In this document: positions 17,191 to 26,048 of the stretch, piece after piece
How the letters are laid out: every line of letters begins with the position of its first letter
Position numbering within the stretch: the stretch's first letter is position 1
Assembly (NCBI RefSeq): GCF_015999265.1
Contig: NZ_JAEAGR010000002.1
Span: 62,001 to 126,000 of the forward strand
DNA length: 64,000 bases
Reading direction: 5' to 3'
Source: Mobilitalea sibirica
GTDB taxonomy: Bacteria > Bacillota > Clostridia > Lachnospirales > Lachnospiraceae
Made by a program: the position numbers and the translations under genes
Notes under the pieces: model-generated
What the model saw: the letters and a program-made list of their open reading frames with translations, nothing else
What the model was told of the DNA's origin: nothing
The model's database searches: none

Positions 17191-18996
17191 ATGGCTGAAA
17201 AAAAGAACCTTCCAAAAAGAAGTGATGTTGAGAAAAAATTCACCTGGGCAATTGAAGATTTATATCCATCAGATGAAATGTGGCAATCGGAATACGAAAA
17301 ATTAAAGGAAATGCTACCTAAAATAGCAGAATATCAGGGAAGACTATCAAAATCCGGTGATCTTTTACTAAGCTTTCTGCAGTTGGTCGATGAGGTCGGT
17401 ATGCTTATGGAGAGGGTTTATGTATATGCGAACCAGAAATATCATGAGGATACCGGTAATGCAACCTATCAGGATTTATCCAATAAGGCTAATGTATTAT
17501 CGGTTCAGGTAAGTGCAGCTATGTCTTTTGCTACTCCGGAAATCTTATCCATACCGGAAGAGCAGATATCGCAATTTAAACTGGAGACAGAGGGTTTGAA
17601 ACAATACGATTTTTATCTGAAAGATATTTTAAGGTTAAAGCCCCATATATTATCAGCAGAAATGGAAGAGCTACTGGCTGATGCCGGTGAAATTGCTGAA
17701 GCACCGGATCAGATTTTTTCTATGTTTAATAATGCAGACATCAAGTTTCCAGATATTAAGGATGAAGATGGTGATCCGGTTAAGATTACTCACGGAAGAT
17801 ATGGGCAGCTTTTGGAAAGTAATGACCGCAGAGTTAGAAGAGAAGCTTTTGAAGGAGTTTATGCTACTTACTACAGCTACCGTAATACGTTAGCTGCAGC
17901 CTTTAGTGCAAATGTAAAACAAGAATCCTTTTTTGCAAAAGCCAGAAAATACGGCTCCACCCTTGAGAAAACCCTGGATGCAGGTAACATTCCGATGGAG
18001 GTATATACCAATTTAATAGAAGCAGTTCATGAAAACATGGGGCTGATGCATCGTTATGTTTCATTACGTAAAAAACTGTTAGGTATAGATGAGCTTCATA
18101 TGTATGATTTATACACACCCTTGGTACAGGACATCAAGATGGAAATCCCCTTTGAGGAAGGGAAGAAAATAGTAGCAGAAGGTTTAGCTCCGTTGGGAGA
18201 TGATTATTTAAGAATCCTAAAAGAAGGCTATGAAAACCGATGGATTGATATCTATGAGAATGAGAATAAGAGAAGTGGAGCATATTCCTGGGGTGCTTAT
18301 GGAACTCATCCATTTGTCTTACTAAATTACAATGAAACCTTAAACAATGTCTTTACCCTGGCCCATGAAATGGGGCATGCCATTCATAGTTATTATTCAG
18401 ATAAGGAACAGCCCTATGTATATGCCGGATATAAGATATTTGTGGCCGAAGTGGCTTCTACCTGTAATGAGGCTTTATTAATCGACCATATGTTGAAAAC
18501 AACGAAGGATAAGAAACAAAAGGCATATCTGATTAATCATTTTCTGGAAAAATTTAAAGGAACCTTATATCGACAGACCATGTTTGCGGAATTTGAGATG
18601 CTTACCCATAAGATGGTAGAGGATGGGGAAAGTCTTACAGCAGATAACCTATGTAAATTATATCATGATTTGAACGTTGCATATTTCGGAGACGATATTG
18701 TAATCGATTCTGAAATTGATATGGAATGGGCCAGAATACCTCATTTTTATAATGCATTCTATGTATATCAATATGCAACTGGTTATTCTGCGGCTATTGC
18801 TTTGTCCAGGCGGATATTAAGTGAAGGAAAGCCGGCGGTGGAGGATTATATTCGCTTTCTAAGCAGCGGTTCCTCAAACTATCCGATTGAACTACTAAAA
18901 ACAGCCGGAGTTGATATGGGAACCAAGGAACCGGTAAATCAGGCTCTTAAGTTATTCGAAGAGTTGTTAGATCAGATGGAAGAGTTGATGGCATAA
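17191..18996 (+). CDS. pepF: oligoendopeptidase F (M3 family)
   Basis: Cytoplasmic zinc metallopeptidase that degrades oligopeptides of about 7-17 residues. Length of 601 residues is typical. The catalytic HEMGH motif is at His392-Glu393-His396 (TLAHEMGHAIHSYYS), with the third ligand region FVAEVASTCNEALL downstream. The N-terminal M3 helical domain (FTWAIEDLYPSDEMW) is intact. AAAGGAGATG gives a strong ribosome site before ATG 17191. It is monocistronic: the neighbouring gene upstream is divergent, and a perfect terminator hairpin follows. Confidence 0.95.
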   Translation: MAEKKNLPKRSDVEKKFTWAIEDLYPSDEMWQSEYEKLKEMLPKIAEYQGRLSKSGDLLLSFLQLVDEVGMLMERVYVYANQKYHEDTGNATYQDLSNKANVLSVQVSAAMSFATPEILSIPEEQISQFKLETEGLKQYDFYLKDILRLKPHILSAEMEELLADAGEIAEAPDQIFSMFNNADIKFPDIKDEDGDPVKITHGRYGQLLESNDRRVRREAFEGVYATYYSYRNTLAAAFSANVKQESFFAKARKYGSTLEKTLDAGNIPMEVYTNLIEAVHENMGLMHRYVSLRKKLLGIDELHMYDLYTPLVQDIKMEIPFEEGKKIVAEGLAPLGDDYLRILKEGYENRWIDIYENENKRSGAYSWGAYGTHPFVLLNYNETLNNVFTLAHEMGHAIHSYYSDKEQPYVYAGYKIFVAEVASTCNEALLIDHMLKTTKDKKQKAYLINHFLEKFKGTLYRQTMFAEFEMLTHKMVEDGESLTADNLCKLYHDLNVAYFGDDIVIDSEIDMEWARIPHFYNAFYVYQYATGYSAAIALSRRILSEGKPAVEDYIRFLSSGSSNYPIELLKTAGVDMGTKEPVNQALKLFEELLDQMEELMA

Positions 18997-19036
18997 ACAT
19001 TTATCTATAATATTTATTTATATTAATGAATGGATA

Positions 19037-19096
19037 AAACCTGAGAAAATATATTGGTCCGAATATAAGACAGATATATGTTTCTCAGGTTTTTTT
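19037..19096 (+). terminator. terminator of pepF, possibly bidirectional
   Basis: AAACCTGAGAAA (19037-19048) and TTTCTCAGGTTT (19081-19092) form a perfect 12-bp stem followed by further T residues. The AAAA on the left side could also serve the convergent minus-strand acetyltransferase gene. Confidence 0.85.
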
Positions 19097-19159
19097 ATGC
19101 TTCAAAGCCATGAAGAAATTCGATTCAAGTATCTTATAATAACCGACTGTATAAAACTA

Positions 19160-19678
19160 TTATGTAGCCAAGTTACACACCATTAGGTATTCCTCTTCCA
19201 ACTCCTTTATAATCTCAAATCCCACTTTTTGATACATGCGAACTGCATAATTATCCTTTTGAACGGCCAAAGAAGTTCGTTTATAGCCCTGTTCTTTCAA
19301 TAGCTTTAACATATCTTGCATCAAAGCAGTACCGATTCCTATGTTTCGATACTCTTTGTATAAGGAGATGGCAAACTCAGGAGTCTGGTCATCGATATTA
19401 CCAAAACCTTTAACTTCGCCGGACAAAATTCGTGCCCATACGGCACCAACTACTTTTCCTTTGATATCAGCAACCAAACAATAATCATCCGGTTTGCCAA
19501 AATCTTCAATGAATACCCTTACTTCAGGTTGATTTATAACATCCCTGGGAATGAGACGGGTTTCGTCTCTTTGAAAAATGGCTTCATATAGGAAGTTTTC
19601 TAGCAAATGTAGTTCGTTTGAATTTATTTTTCTGATATTAAAGTTACTTATTTTTACACCTCCAAATGAATATATCAT
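19160..19678 (-). CDS. GNAT family N-acetyltransferase, start uncertain
   Basis: An acetyl-CoA-dependent acetyltransferase of unknown substrate. The GNAT core runs from FNIRKINSNELHLLENFL to the C terminus, with the acetyl-CoA loop LYKEYRNIGIGTALMQDML (R/Q-x-x-G-x-G/A region) and the late RMYQKVGFEIIKE motif. The nearest in-frame ATG is at 19678 but has no Shine-Dalgarno. A strong GGAGGTG lies about 27 bases inside, five bases before an in-frame ATA (19651-19649), where the conserved domain would begin. Still longer frames, up to a GTG at 19765, add a hydrophobic leader that looks non-native. It lies downstream of tmcAL on the same strand. Confidence 0.75.
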   Translation of the reverse strand: MIYSFGGVKISNFNIRKINSNELHLLENFLYEAIFQRDETRLIPRDVINQPEVRVFIEDFGKPDDYCLVADIKGKVVGAVWARILSGEVKGFGNIDDQTPEFAISLYKEYRNIGIGTALMQDMLKLLKEQGYKRTSLAVQKDNYAVRMYQKVGFEIIKELEEEYLMVCNLAT

Positions 19679-19779
19679 TATGATTTGAATTATGAGTATC
19701 ATTTGTATCAATATAATTGTCTTAATATCACAATATACAATACAAGTAAGCAATAGAATTGACACTATATGGGAAGATT

Positions 19780-21111
19780 TTATATGATACAGATACCATA
19801 CTTATATTCATTCATAATTGTGGTTCCAAATTTTTTATAAACAGTCTGATTATAGATATGGGTTGCGAATATATCATTCTTAAGCATCTGCATTCCTAAT
19901 GGGTCCAGCTGTTTTTTTGCATCCGTTACCTTTGTAATAACCGGTATTCCTTCCCTTCTTTTGATTTCTCTTAATAAATGAGAGGAATCTCTTTTCATGC
20001 CCAGCACTCTTGCATAGGCTGTATATCCGCTTTGGTTATAAGAATAAAAAGTTTCTTGGTCAATATTAAGAATCATATGAGTTAATGCTCGCATGATTCG
20101 GGTATGGGTCATATTTTTCGTTTTTAGGTCTTTTACAATCTCAGAAATACATTTATTAAGGTCTTTCAAATTCATCATTCGATCGGCTAAATCCGTAGAT
20201 ACATCAACGTAGCTCACAAGAGAAGTTTTATCTTCTGATAACAATTTGTATTTTATTATTTCAGAAAAATCTTCTTCTGTAACCGGATAGGTTTTATAAT
20301 AATTGTTTGTTAAAAGTTGAAATACACTATTAGGAACACTGTTTCTTAGCTTGGATAAACCAAATACATTATCAGCGTTAAGAATTGCTCTACGGATAGC
20401 TGTGGCAGAGCTGATTGTGGGATTTCCAGCGGTTGTTACATCTAAGGAAAACAATGCCTCAGCTACTACATTCGAAGGGGTTTGCTCTGTTAGATCTAGG
20501 GCATGATAATGGGCTGACTTTCTTTGGATTGTTACCGGAATAATATCAGAGGAAAGCTTGTGGAGTGCCTTTAAATATTCAATACCCAGAATATTATTGG
20601 GTTCTGATAATATGTCTGCAATTTTACTGTCATGATTGTCGTGGGTTTGAGTTTTTCTGAAATAGTCACCAACCACCTTAGCCCGGGCTGCAGGATAGGA
20701 AAGTCCCTGCTTCAGATAAGAGGTTAGTTGCTGATCAAATGAAGCAGGGACATTGGTTAAGAATTGTGCAGCTTCTTTTAGAATAGAAATATCACCTGAT
20801 TCACTTCCAAAACAAAGATAATCAATAATTCCCAGTTTATTAAGAAGGGAAACAGTACCTAATGCAAAATACTCTGCACTTCCCGTAGCATAACATACCG
20901 GTATTTCGAGAACGATGTCAGCGCCATTTTCTAAAGCCATAACAGCACGGCTATATTTATCGATCATAGCAGGGGCGCCTCGTTGTACAAAATTACCGCT
21001 CATAACGATAACGACATAGTCGGCACCGGTGATACGGCGTGCTTCATCAATATGATATTTATGACCGTTATGGAACGGATTATATTCTGTAATGAGTCCT
21101 ACGACCTTCAT
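19780..21111 (-). CDS. tmcAL: tRNA(Met) cytidine acetate ligase (YlbM)
   Basis: Forms N4-acetylcytidine at the wobble position of elongator tRNA-Met using acetate and ATP. The start MKVVGLITEYNPFHNGHKYH, with the nucleotidyltransferase-like HNGH, is diagnostic, as are MSGNFVQRGAPAMIDKYSRA and LENGADIVLEIPVCYATGSAE. At 443 residues it is slightly longer than most homologues of about 400. In Bacillus ylbM belongs to the same ylb neighbourhood as rsmD, coaD, ylbJ, DUF177 and rpmF, all of which are found within this window. It uses free acetate, and the acetate-producing pta-ackA genes are divergently encoded next to it, which is interesting but may be coincidence. Confidence 0.92.
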   Translation of the reverse strand: MKVVGLITEYNPFHNGHKYHIDEARRITGADYVVIVMSGNFVQRGAPAMIDKYSRAVMALENGADIVLEIPVCYATGSAEYFALGTVSLLNKLGIIDYLCFGSESGDISILKEAAQFLTNVPASFDQQLTSYLKQGLSYPAARAKVVGDYFRKTQTHDNHDSKIADILSEPNNILGIEYLKALHKLSSDIIPVTIQRKSAHYHALDLTEQTPSNVVAEALFSLDVTTAGNPTISSATAIRRAILNADNVFGLSKLRNSVPNSVFQLLTNNYYKTYPVTEEDFSEIIKYKLLSEDKTSLVSYVDVSTDLADRMMNLKDLNKCISEIVKDLKTKNMTHTRIMRALTHMILNIDQETFYSYNQSGYTAYARVLGMKRDSSHLLREIKRREGIPVITKVTDAKKQLDPLGMQMLKNDIFATHIYNQTVYKKFGTTIMNEYKYGICII

Positions 21112-21560
21112 GGTTACCTCTCAAAGTATGTTGCTTCTCACAATTATAGAGTTTCTTAAGCTTTATAGTTTACGGCAGATAAACCGTTCATAGCAAATTA
21201 AATGCTCACTAGCCTTTTATTGGCCAGATTTAGAAAGTTATGCTATATGAAATAGATATAGTATAAGATAGGTTTATCGCTTTATGAAATACTATATAAA
21301 TTATATCCATATAATGCATAAATTACAAGTGCTAGCCTGATATTGAAATTGAAAGATAATCCAATTCATTTATGAATAATAACTAATACTTACTAATTTA
21401 TTTCTTATTTATTTGGTTTAAAAATGATGTCAGATTTTCATATTTTTATTAAAAATTACACTTGTATACTAAATAAGATTGTTTTATAATAAAATTTATG
21501 GGTTTTACTATTTATGTACATACTATTATAGAGAAAAGATGTTAAGGAAGGAGAAACATC
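21112..21560. other. 449-bp intergenic region between divergent tmcAL and pta
   Basis: AT-rich, with no open frame worth reporting. It must hold the tmcAL promoter (minus) and the pta promoter (plus). I see a good plus-strand promoter at 21462-21490. I see no riboswitch consensus and no strong hairpin. Confidence 0.6.
21462..21490 (+). promoter_or_regulatory. sigma-A promoter of pta
   Basis: TTGTAT (21462-21467), a 17-bp spacer and a perfect TATAAT (21485-21490), about 70 bp before the pta start. Confidence 0.7.
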
Positions 21561-22559
21561 ATGGGATTCATTGATGACATTAAAAAAAGAGCAAAGAGCA
21601 ATAAAAAAACAATTGTTTTGCCGGAAACCGGGGACAGAAGAACACTGGAGGCTGCCAATACCTTACTTGCGGAGGAGATAGCCAATATCGTGTTAATCGG
21701 TAAAAAGGAAGATATAGAAAAAGGAGCAGAGGGTTTGGATTTAACAAAAGCTCTTATGATTGATCCGAGCCAATCGGATAAGCTTCAGTCCTATATAGAT
21801 TTACTTGTAGAGTTAAGAAAGAATAAGGGTATGACTCCAGATAAAGCAAAGGAACTTTTAACTAAGGATTATCTTTATTTTGGTGTTACCATGGTTAAGG
21901 CAGGAGATGCGGACGGTATGGTTGCAGGTGCCGTTAATTCAACAGCGAATGTTCTTCGTCCTTCCCTTCAGATTTTAAAGACTGCACCTGGAACGAAGTT
22001 GGTATCCTCCTTCTTTGTGATGGTAGTACCGAATTGTGAATATGGAGCAGATGGTACTTTTGTATTCTCAGATTGCGGACTCGTGCAAAATCCTAACGCA
22101 GAAGAATTGGCTGCGATAGCAGGAAGCAGTGCAAAAAGCTTTGAAGCGCTGGTAGGAAAAGAAGCGGTAGTTGCTATGTTATCCCACTCAACCAAAGGAA
22201 GTGCATCACATCCGGATGTTGATAAAGTGGTAGAAGCAACGAAGATAGCGAAGGAACTATATCCTGATATTAAATTGGAAGGTGAGTTCCAGTTAGATGC
22301 CGCTATAGTACCGTCAGTAGGAGCCTCTAAAGCGCCCGGAAGCGATATTGCAGGTAAAGCTAATGTATTGGTATTCCCGGATCTTGATGCAGGAAATATC
22401 AGTTATAAAATAGTTCAAAGACTTGCGAAAGCAGAAGCTTATGGACCGGTAACCCAGGGTATAGCAAAGCCGGTGAATGATTTATCAAGAGGGTGTTCTG
22501 CAGAGGATATCGTTGGTGTTGTTGCTATTACTGCTGTTCAGGCAGCTGCAATAAAATAA
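21561..22559 (+). CDS. pta: phosphate acetyltransferase
   Basis: Converts acetyl-CoA and phosphate to acetyl phosphate, which AckA then uses to make ATP and acetate, a main energy-yielding route of fermenters. At 332 residues it is the short single-domain type. Seen are the N-terminal KTIVLPETGDRRTLEAA, the GVTMVKAGDADGMVAGAVNSTANVLRPSLQIL block, and GKANVLVFPDLDAGNISYKIVQRLAKAEAYGP, with PVNDLSRGC near the end; all are family signatures. AAGGAGAAAC precedes the ATG. The order pta-ackA with a 244-bp gap, which contains palindromes, suggests separate or differential control. Confidence 0.96.
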   Translation: MGFIDDIKKRAKSNKKTIVLPETGDRRTLEAANTLLAEEIANIVLIGKKEDIEKGAEGLDLTKALMIDPSQSDKLQSYIDLLVELRKNKGMTPDKAKELLTKDYLYFGVTMVKAGDADGMVAGAVNSTANVLRPSLQILKTAPGTKLVSSFFVMVVPNCEYGADGTFVFSDCGLVQNPNAEELAAIAGSSAKSFEALVGKEAVVAMLSHSTKGSASHPDVDKVVEATKIAKELYPDIKLEGEFQLDAAIVPSVGASKAPGSDIAGKANVLVFPDLDAGNISYKIVQRLAKAEAYGPVTQGIAKPVNDLSRGCSAEDIVGVVAITAVQAAAIK

Positions 22560-22766
22560 TAGGATACCATATAAGCACGTTTTTTATTAGGGAGGAAGAG
22601 GTTGTTACACAATGAGTTTTTCAGCATATCATTATGAACAGCCCCGTGAATGCTAACATTTTCTCATCTTTAAAATGTTCAATATTATCATAATATAGAA
22701 AAAGTTATTTTCTTCATATAACGAAAATGATTAGATTTTCACATACAAAGGACAAGTTTATAGTAT

Positions 22767-22782
22767 TTAACAAGCTTGTTAA
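22767..22782. promoter_or_regulatory. perfect 16-bp palindrome upstream of ackA
   Basis: TTAACAAGCTTGTTAA is its own reverse complement and lies 21 bp before the ackA ATG. It could be a dimeric repressor operator or a short hairpin near the ribosome-binding site. Another short inverted repeat, AACATTTT/AAAATGTT, is at 22655-22662 and 22672-22679. Confidence 0.45.
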
Positions 22783-22803
22783 CAATTAGAAAAGAGGTAT
22801 AAT

Positions 22804-23994
22804 ATGAAAGTATTAGTTATTAATTGCGGAAGCTCATCATTAAAATATCAATTAATAGATTCCGAAACAGAGCAAGCATTGGCAGTGGGAATTTGTGAAC
22901 GCATCGGACAAGAAGTAAGTTATTTAAAGCATACACCGAACGGTGGGGATAAGGTTGTATTAGAAACTTCAATGAAAAATCATGAAATAGCAGTTAGCAT
23001 GGTATTAGAGGCTTTAATCAATGACAGTTATGGGGTGATCAAATCCTTAGATGAAATTGGTGCAGTTGGCCATAGAGTAGTACACGGAGGCGAGAAATTC
23101 GCTGCGTCAACAATTATAACGGATGAAGTAATCAAAGCCATTGAAGGTTGCAATGATCTGGCACCTCTTCATAACCCGGCTAATTTAATCGGTATCCGTG
23201 CCTGTGCAAATCTTATGGAAGGTGTGCCGATGGTAGCTGTATTCGATACGGCATTCCATCAGACCATGCCCCCTAAGGCTTACCTTTATGGGCTCCCATT
23301 TGATTATTACGAAAAACATAAAATTAGAAAATATGGTTTCCATGGTACCAGCCATAGCTATGTTTCCAAAAAAGCAGCAGAGTTTGCCGGTCTTGATATA
23401 GAAAATTCCAAAGTCATCGTATGCCACCTGGGTAATGGCGCCAGCATCTCCGCAGTATTAAACGGCAAATCCATTGATACCAGTATGGGCTTTACTCCAC
23501 TATCAGGACTCGTCATGGGAACAAGAAGTGGTGATATCGATCCCTCTATAATAGAGTTTATCTCGAAAAGAGAGAACAAGACAATTGATCAGGTTATGAA
23601 TCTCTTAAATAAGGAATCCGGTGTATGGGGTATGTCAGAAGTATCCAGCGATTTTAGAGATATTAATGTGGCGATGGATTCCGGTAATGAAAAAGCAAGA
23701 TTGGCATTTGAGTTATTCGTTTATCGTGTGGCAAAATACATTGGTGGATATGTAGCAGCTATGAACGGCGTTGATGTAATCGCTTTCACCGCCGGCGTGG
23801 GTGAAAACGATCATAAAGTAAGAGAGTGGGTTTGTGAATATCTTGGATACCTTGGAGTAACAATAGATTTAGAGAAAAACAAGGCAAGAGGTGTGGAGAT
23901 TATGCTCACCACTCCCGAATCTAAGGTTAAAGTATGCATCATGCCTACCAATGAAGAGCTGGCAATTGCAAGAGAAACGGTAGCACTGCTATAA
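22804..23994 (+). CDS. ackA: acetate kinase
   Basis: Transfers phosphate from acetyl phosphate to ADP, giving ATP and acetate. The 396-residue length is standard. It starts MKVLVINCGSSSLKYQL, the ASKHA phosphate-1 motif, and contains VGHRVVHGG, FDTAFHQTMPPKAYLYGLP, RKYGFHGTSHSYV with the catalytic His, CHLGNGASISAV, GFTPLSGLVMGTRSGDIDP and FTAGVGEND. It follows pta as expected. GAGG before the ATG is moderate. A perfect palindrome (22767-22782) lies just upstream. Confidence 0.97.
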   Translation: MKVLVINCGSSSLKYQLIDSETEQALAVGICERIGQEVSYLKHTPNGGDKVVLETSMKNHEIAVSMVLEALINDSYGVIKSLDEIGAVGHRVVHGGEKFAASTIITDEVIKAIEGCNDLAPLHNPANLIGIRACANLMEGVPMVAVFDTAFHQTMPPKAYLYGLPFDYYEKHKIRKYGFHGTSHSYVSKKAAEFAGLDIENSKVIVCHLGNGASISAVLNGKSIDTSMGFTPLSGLVMGTRSGDIDPSIIEFISKRENKTIDQVMNLLNKESGVWGMSEVSSDFRDINVAMDSGNEKARLAFELFVYRVAKYIGGYVAAMNGVDVIAFTAGVGENDHKVREWVCEYLGYLGVTIDLEKNKARGVEIMLTTPESKVKVCIMPTNEELAIARETVALL

Positions 23995-24015
23995 TTAGAA
24001 ATATGCATTTAACCG

Positions 24016-24044
24016 TTGACAAATAATAACACAGTAGTTATAAT
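24016..24044 (+). promoter_or_regulatory. consensus sigma-A promoter of DUF177-rpmF
   Basis: Perfect TTGACA (24016-24021), 17-bp spacer, perfect TATAAT (24039-24044), 47 bp before the DUF177 gene. It should be very strong, as fits a ribosomal protein operon. Confidence 0.85.
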
Positions 24045-24090
24045 ACAATATAGTGCGTAAAGGTTGCATAGCGCATACGGAGAGATAATA

Positions 24091-24618
24091 ATGCTAATAT
24101 CTTTATCAGAAATAATGAGCACAAAGGATAAAGTAGAACATATCAAAGCTTCCATCGAAATGGAGCGGTTTGACTTCCAAGGTAATTCCTATGAATTTAT
24201 CAAGAAGGAACCGGTGGATCTTACGATTACAAATCTCGGTAATAAGACAGTTTTGATTGAAGGTAGTACAAATATATCTCTGCTTCTTTTCTGTAACAGG
24301 TGTTTAAAGGAAATTGTTTTCCCGATGGACATACACATTTCCAAGGAGATTGATTTCAATCTTTCTGAGAACGAACGTGCAGAAAATTTGGACGAAACGA
24401 ATTATATTATTGGATACAATCTGGATGTAGACATATTAATCTATGATGAGATTTTAATTGGCTTTCCTATGAAGTTATTATGTGATGAGGAATGCAAAGG
24501 GATTTGCAAGACTTGTGGAATAAACTTAAATCAGGAAACCTGCAACTGTGATAACACAGAATATGATCCCAGAATGTCAGTAATCCGAGATATTTTTAAC
24601 AATTTTAAGGAGGTGTGA
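24091..24618 (+). CDS. DUF177/YceD family protein (YlbN-like)
   Basis: A 175-residue protein of the family almost always encoded directly before rpmF; bacterial and plastid relatives act in 23S rRNA accumulation or processing. Cysteine pairs CNRC and CDEECKGICKTCG...CNC form probable zinc-binding knuckles, the usual DUF177 C-terminal pattern. ATG 24091 is chosen because GGAGAG lies six bases upstream, whereas the in-frame TTG at 24064 has no site. The stop is three bases before the rpmF ATG, so the two are translationally coupled and transcribed from the promoter at 24016. Confidence 0.88.
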   Translation: MLISLSEIMSTKDKVEHIKASIEMERFDFQGNSYEFIKKEPVDLTITNLGNKTVLIEGSTNISLLLFCNRCLKEIVFPMDIHISKEIDFNLSENERAENLDETNYIIGYNLDVDILIYDEILIGFPMKLLCDEECKGICKTCGINLNQETCNCDNTEYDPRMSVIRDIFNNFKEV

Positions 24619-24621
24619 CAA

Positions 24622-24801
24622 ATGTCTATCTGTCCTAAGGGCAAACATTCAAAAGCCAGAAGAGATAGCCGCAGAGCTAACTGGAAAATGACTGCACCTA
24701 ATTTAGTGAAGTGCAGCAAGTGTGGAGAACTTATGGTTCCTCATAGAGTATGTAAGGCATGTGGTTCTTACAATAAGAAGGAAATTATTCCTGCTGAATA
24801 A
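24622..24801 (+). CDS. rpmF: 50S ribosomal protein L32
   Basis: A 59-residue ribosomal protein. The reading MSICPKGKHSKARRDSRRAN followed by WKMTAPNLVKCSKCGELMVP and HRVCKACGSYNKKEIIPAE is a full L32, with a zinc-ribbon CxxC pair (CSKC and CKAC). The canonical L32 N terminus is usually MAxPKxKxSKxRRDxRRAN, so the Ile-Cys variation here is minor. AAGGAGG precedes the ATG. The DUF177-rpmF pairing is nearly universal in Firmicutes. It ends at a strong terminator. Confidence 0.96.
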   Translation: MSICPKGKHSKARRDSRRANWKMTAPNLVKCSKCGELMVPHRVCKACGSYNKKEIIPAE

Positions 24802-24810
24802 TCAAAAAAG

Positions 24811-24851
24811 ACCCGTAACTGTTAGTATAAACAGTTACGGGTTTGTTTTTT
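24811..24851 (+). terminator. rho-independent terminator after rpmF
   Basis: ACCCGTAACTGTT (24811-24823) and AACAGTTACGGGT (24829-24842, overlapping by one loop base count) form a perfect 13-bp stem with a 5-base loop, followed by TTGTTTTTTG. Confidence 0.93.
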
Positions 24852-24893
24852 GTTGCGTGTAAGTAAAGTGTATGTAATAAATACGACGCACCC

Positions 24894-26033
24894 TTATTTA
24901 CTTTTTGCCGTAAGCATATGGGAGAGAATGTGGGTTACATAAAGCTCCAAGTTCTCCTCTTGTAATAGAAAATCCGTATGAATTTCAATAAAGCATAATC
25001 TATCCTGATATTCACTTTTAAAAACAGGGGAAATAATATGATCATATAAGGGAGCGAAGACTCCTTGCTTTTTAGTATAGCAATTCGAAGGCTTTGCCTT
25101 CTGTCGGTATTCTTTGTCCACATAGAGGGCAAGGCTTTTATGCATTGCAGTATCCTCCATAGGAAGATAATAGTAATCCCTATAATTATCATAGAAGTGC
25201 TTTAATTCCCCTTCGTAGATATCTATCGTAATTGAGGCAGTCTTTTGATAAGCAGTAAAATATACATAATCATTACCAAAGCTTATCCGTACGGGTAACG
25301 GAGATTGAACTTCAAAACGTATGGTCATTTTATTATTATCAACACCAGCCTGAAGGATCCGAAACGGCTTCTCAAATAAATCTGCATAAGATAGAATAGG
25401 GCATATACTGACCAGTCCTTTTAAATCATCCTCATTATGTAATAGCAGTGCTCCCAGCAGCTCATCCGCTTGAGAAGGGCTTTCAGCGTTAGCGGGGGAA
25501 TTTCTTTTCTTTTTAAGATTTTCAATATGACGTTTACCCAGATAGCTTTGATATATCTCTATCAGGTCACCGCCGCTGAGAGTATCTTTACGGTCGATAC
25601 CTAATAATTTTTCAATTGATTTTTGTTTAAAATTACCAAGTTTGAATATCTTCTTATAAGGAGATATTTTTTTATATAAATCAATACCTCTAATGTGATC
25701 AAAATTATAATCAAGCTGTAGCAGAGAGCATTTTTTCAGAAGATAGGGAATATCAAAACCGGTTCCGTTATAATGTATGATAGCTTCATAATCTTTCATA
25801 AATTCAAAGAAAGCGGAGATAATCTTTGCTTCTTCGTTAATATCTTCAGAAAACCACTGTATAATATAAAAGGAGGAAGCTTTATAATAGAGACATCCAA
25901 TCAGATACAAATACGTGGTATCTGCTGCAAATCCGGTGGTTTCAATATCAAAAAATAAGAGCTTTTCTAATTCGAATTCTAAATTATGCGAGTAATTTAG
26001 CTCCAGATCAACAGGAAATTGCCTGGTTATCAT
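24894..26033 (-). CDS. YprB-type ribonuclease H-like exonuclease domain protein
   Basis: A protein of about 379 residues whose N-terminal half is a DEDD-type RNase H-like fold: FFDIETTGF supplies the first acidic pair, AIIHYNGTGFDIPYLLKK the middle Asp motif, and the LLGIDRKDTLSGGDLIEIYQ to LLHNEDDLKGL stretch the late Asp motif. This matches the YprB_RNaseH-like family, predicted 3'-5' exonucleases of unknown substrate. The C-terminal 150 residues are a second domain found in clostridial relatives. ATG 26033 has GGAGG eight bases upstream; the first in-frame ATG at 26048 lacks a site. It is a single gene on the minus strand. Confidence 0.8.
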   Translation of the reverse strand: MITRQFPVDLELNYSHNLEFELEKLLFFDIETTGFAADTTYLYLIGCLYYKASSFYIIQWFSEDINEEAKIISAFFEFMKDYEAIIHYNGTGFDIPYLLKKCSLLQLDYNFDHIRGIDLYKKISPYKKIFKLGNFKQKSIEKLLGIDRKDTLSGGDLIEIYQSYLGKRHIENLKKKRNSPANAESPSQADELLGALLLHNEDDLKGLVSICPILSYADLFEKPFRILQAGVDNNKMTIRFEVQSPLPVRISFGNDYVYFTAYQKTASITIDIYEGELKHFYDNYRDYYYLPMEDTAMHKSLALYVDKEYRQKAKPSNCYTKKQGVFAPLYDHIISPVFKSEYQDRLCFIEIHTDFLLQEENLELYVTHILSHMLTAKSK

Positions 26034-26048
26034 CAGCATATCCTCCAT

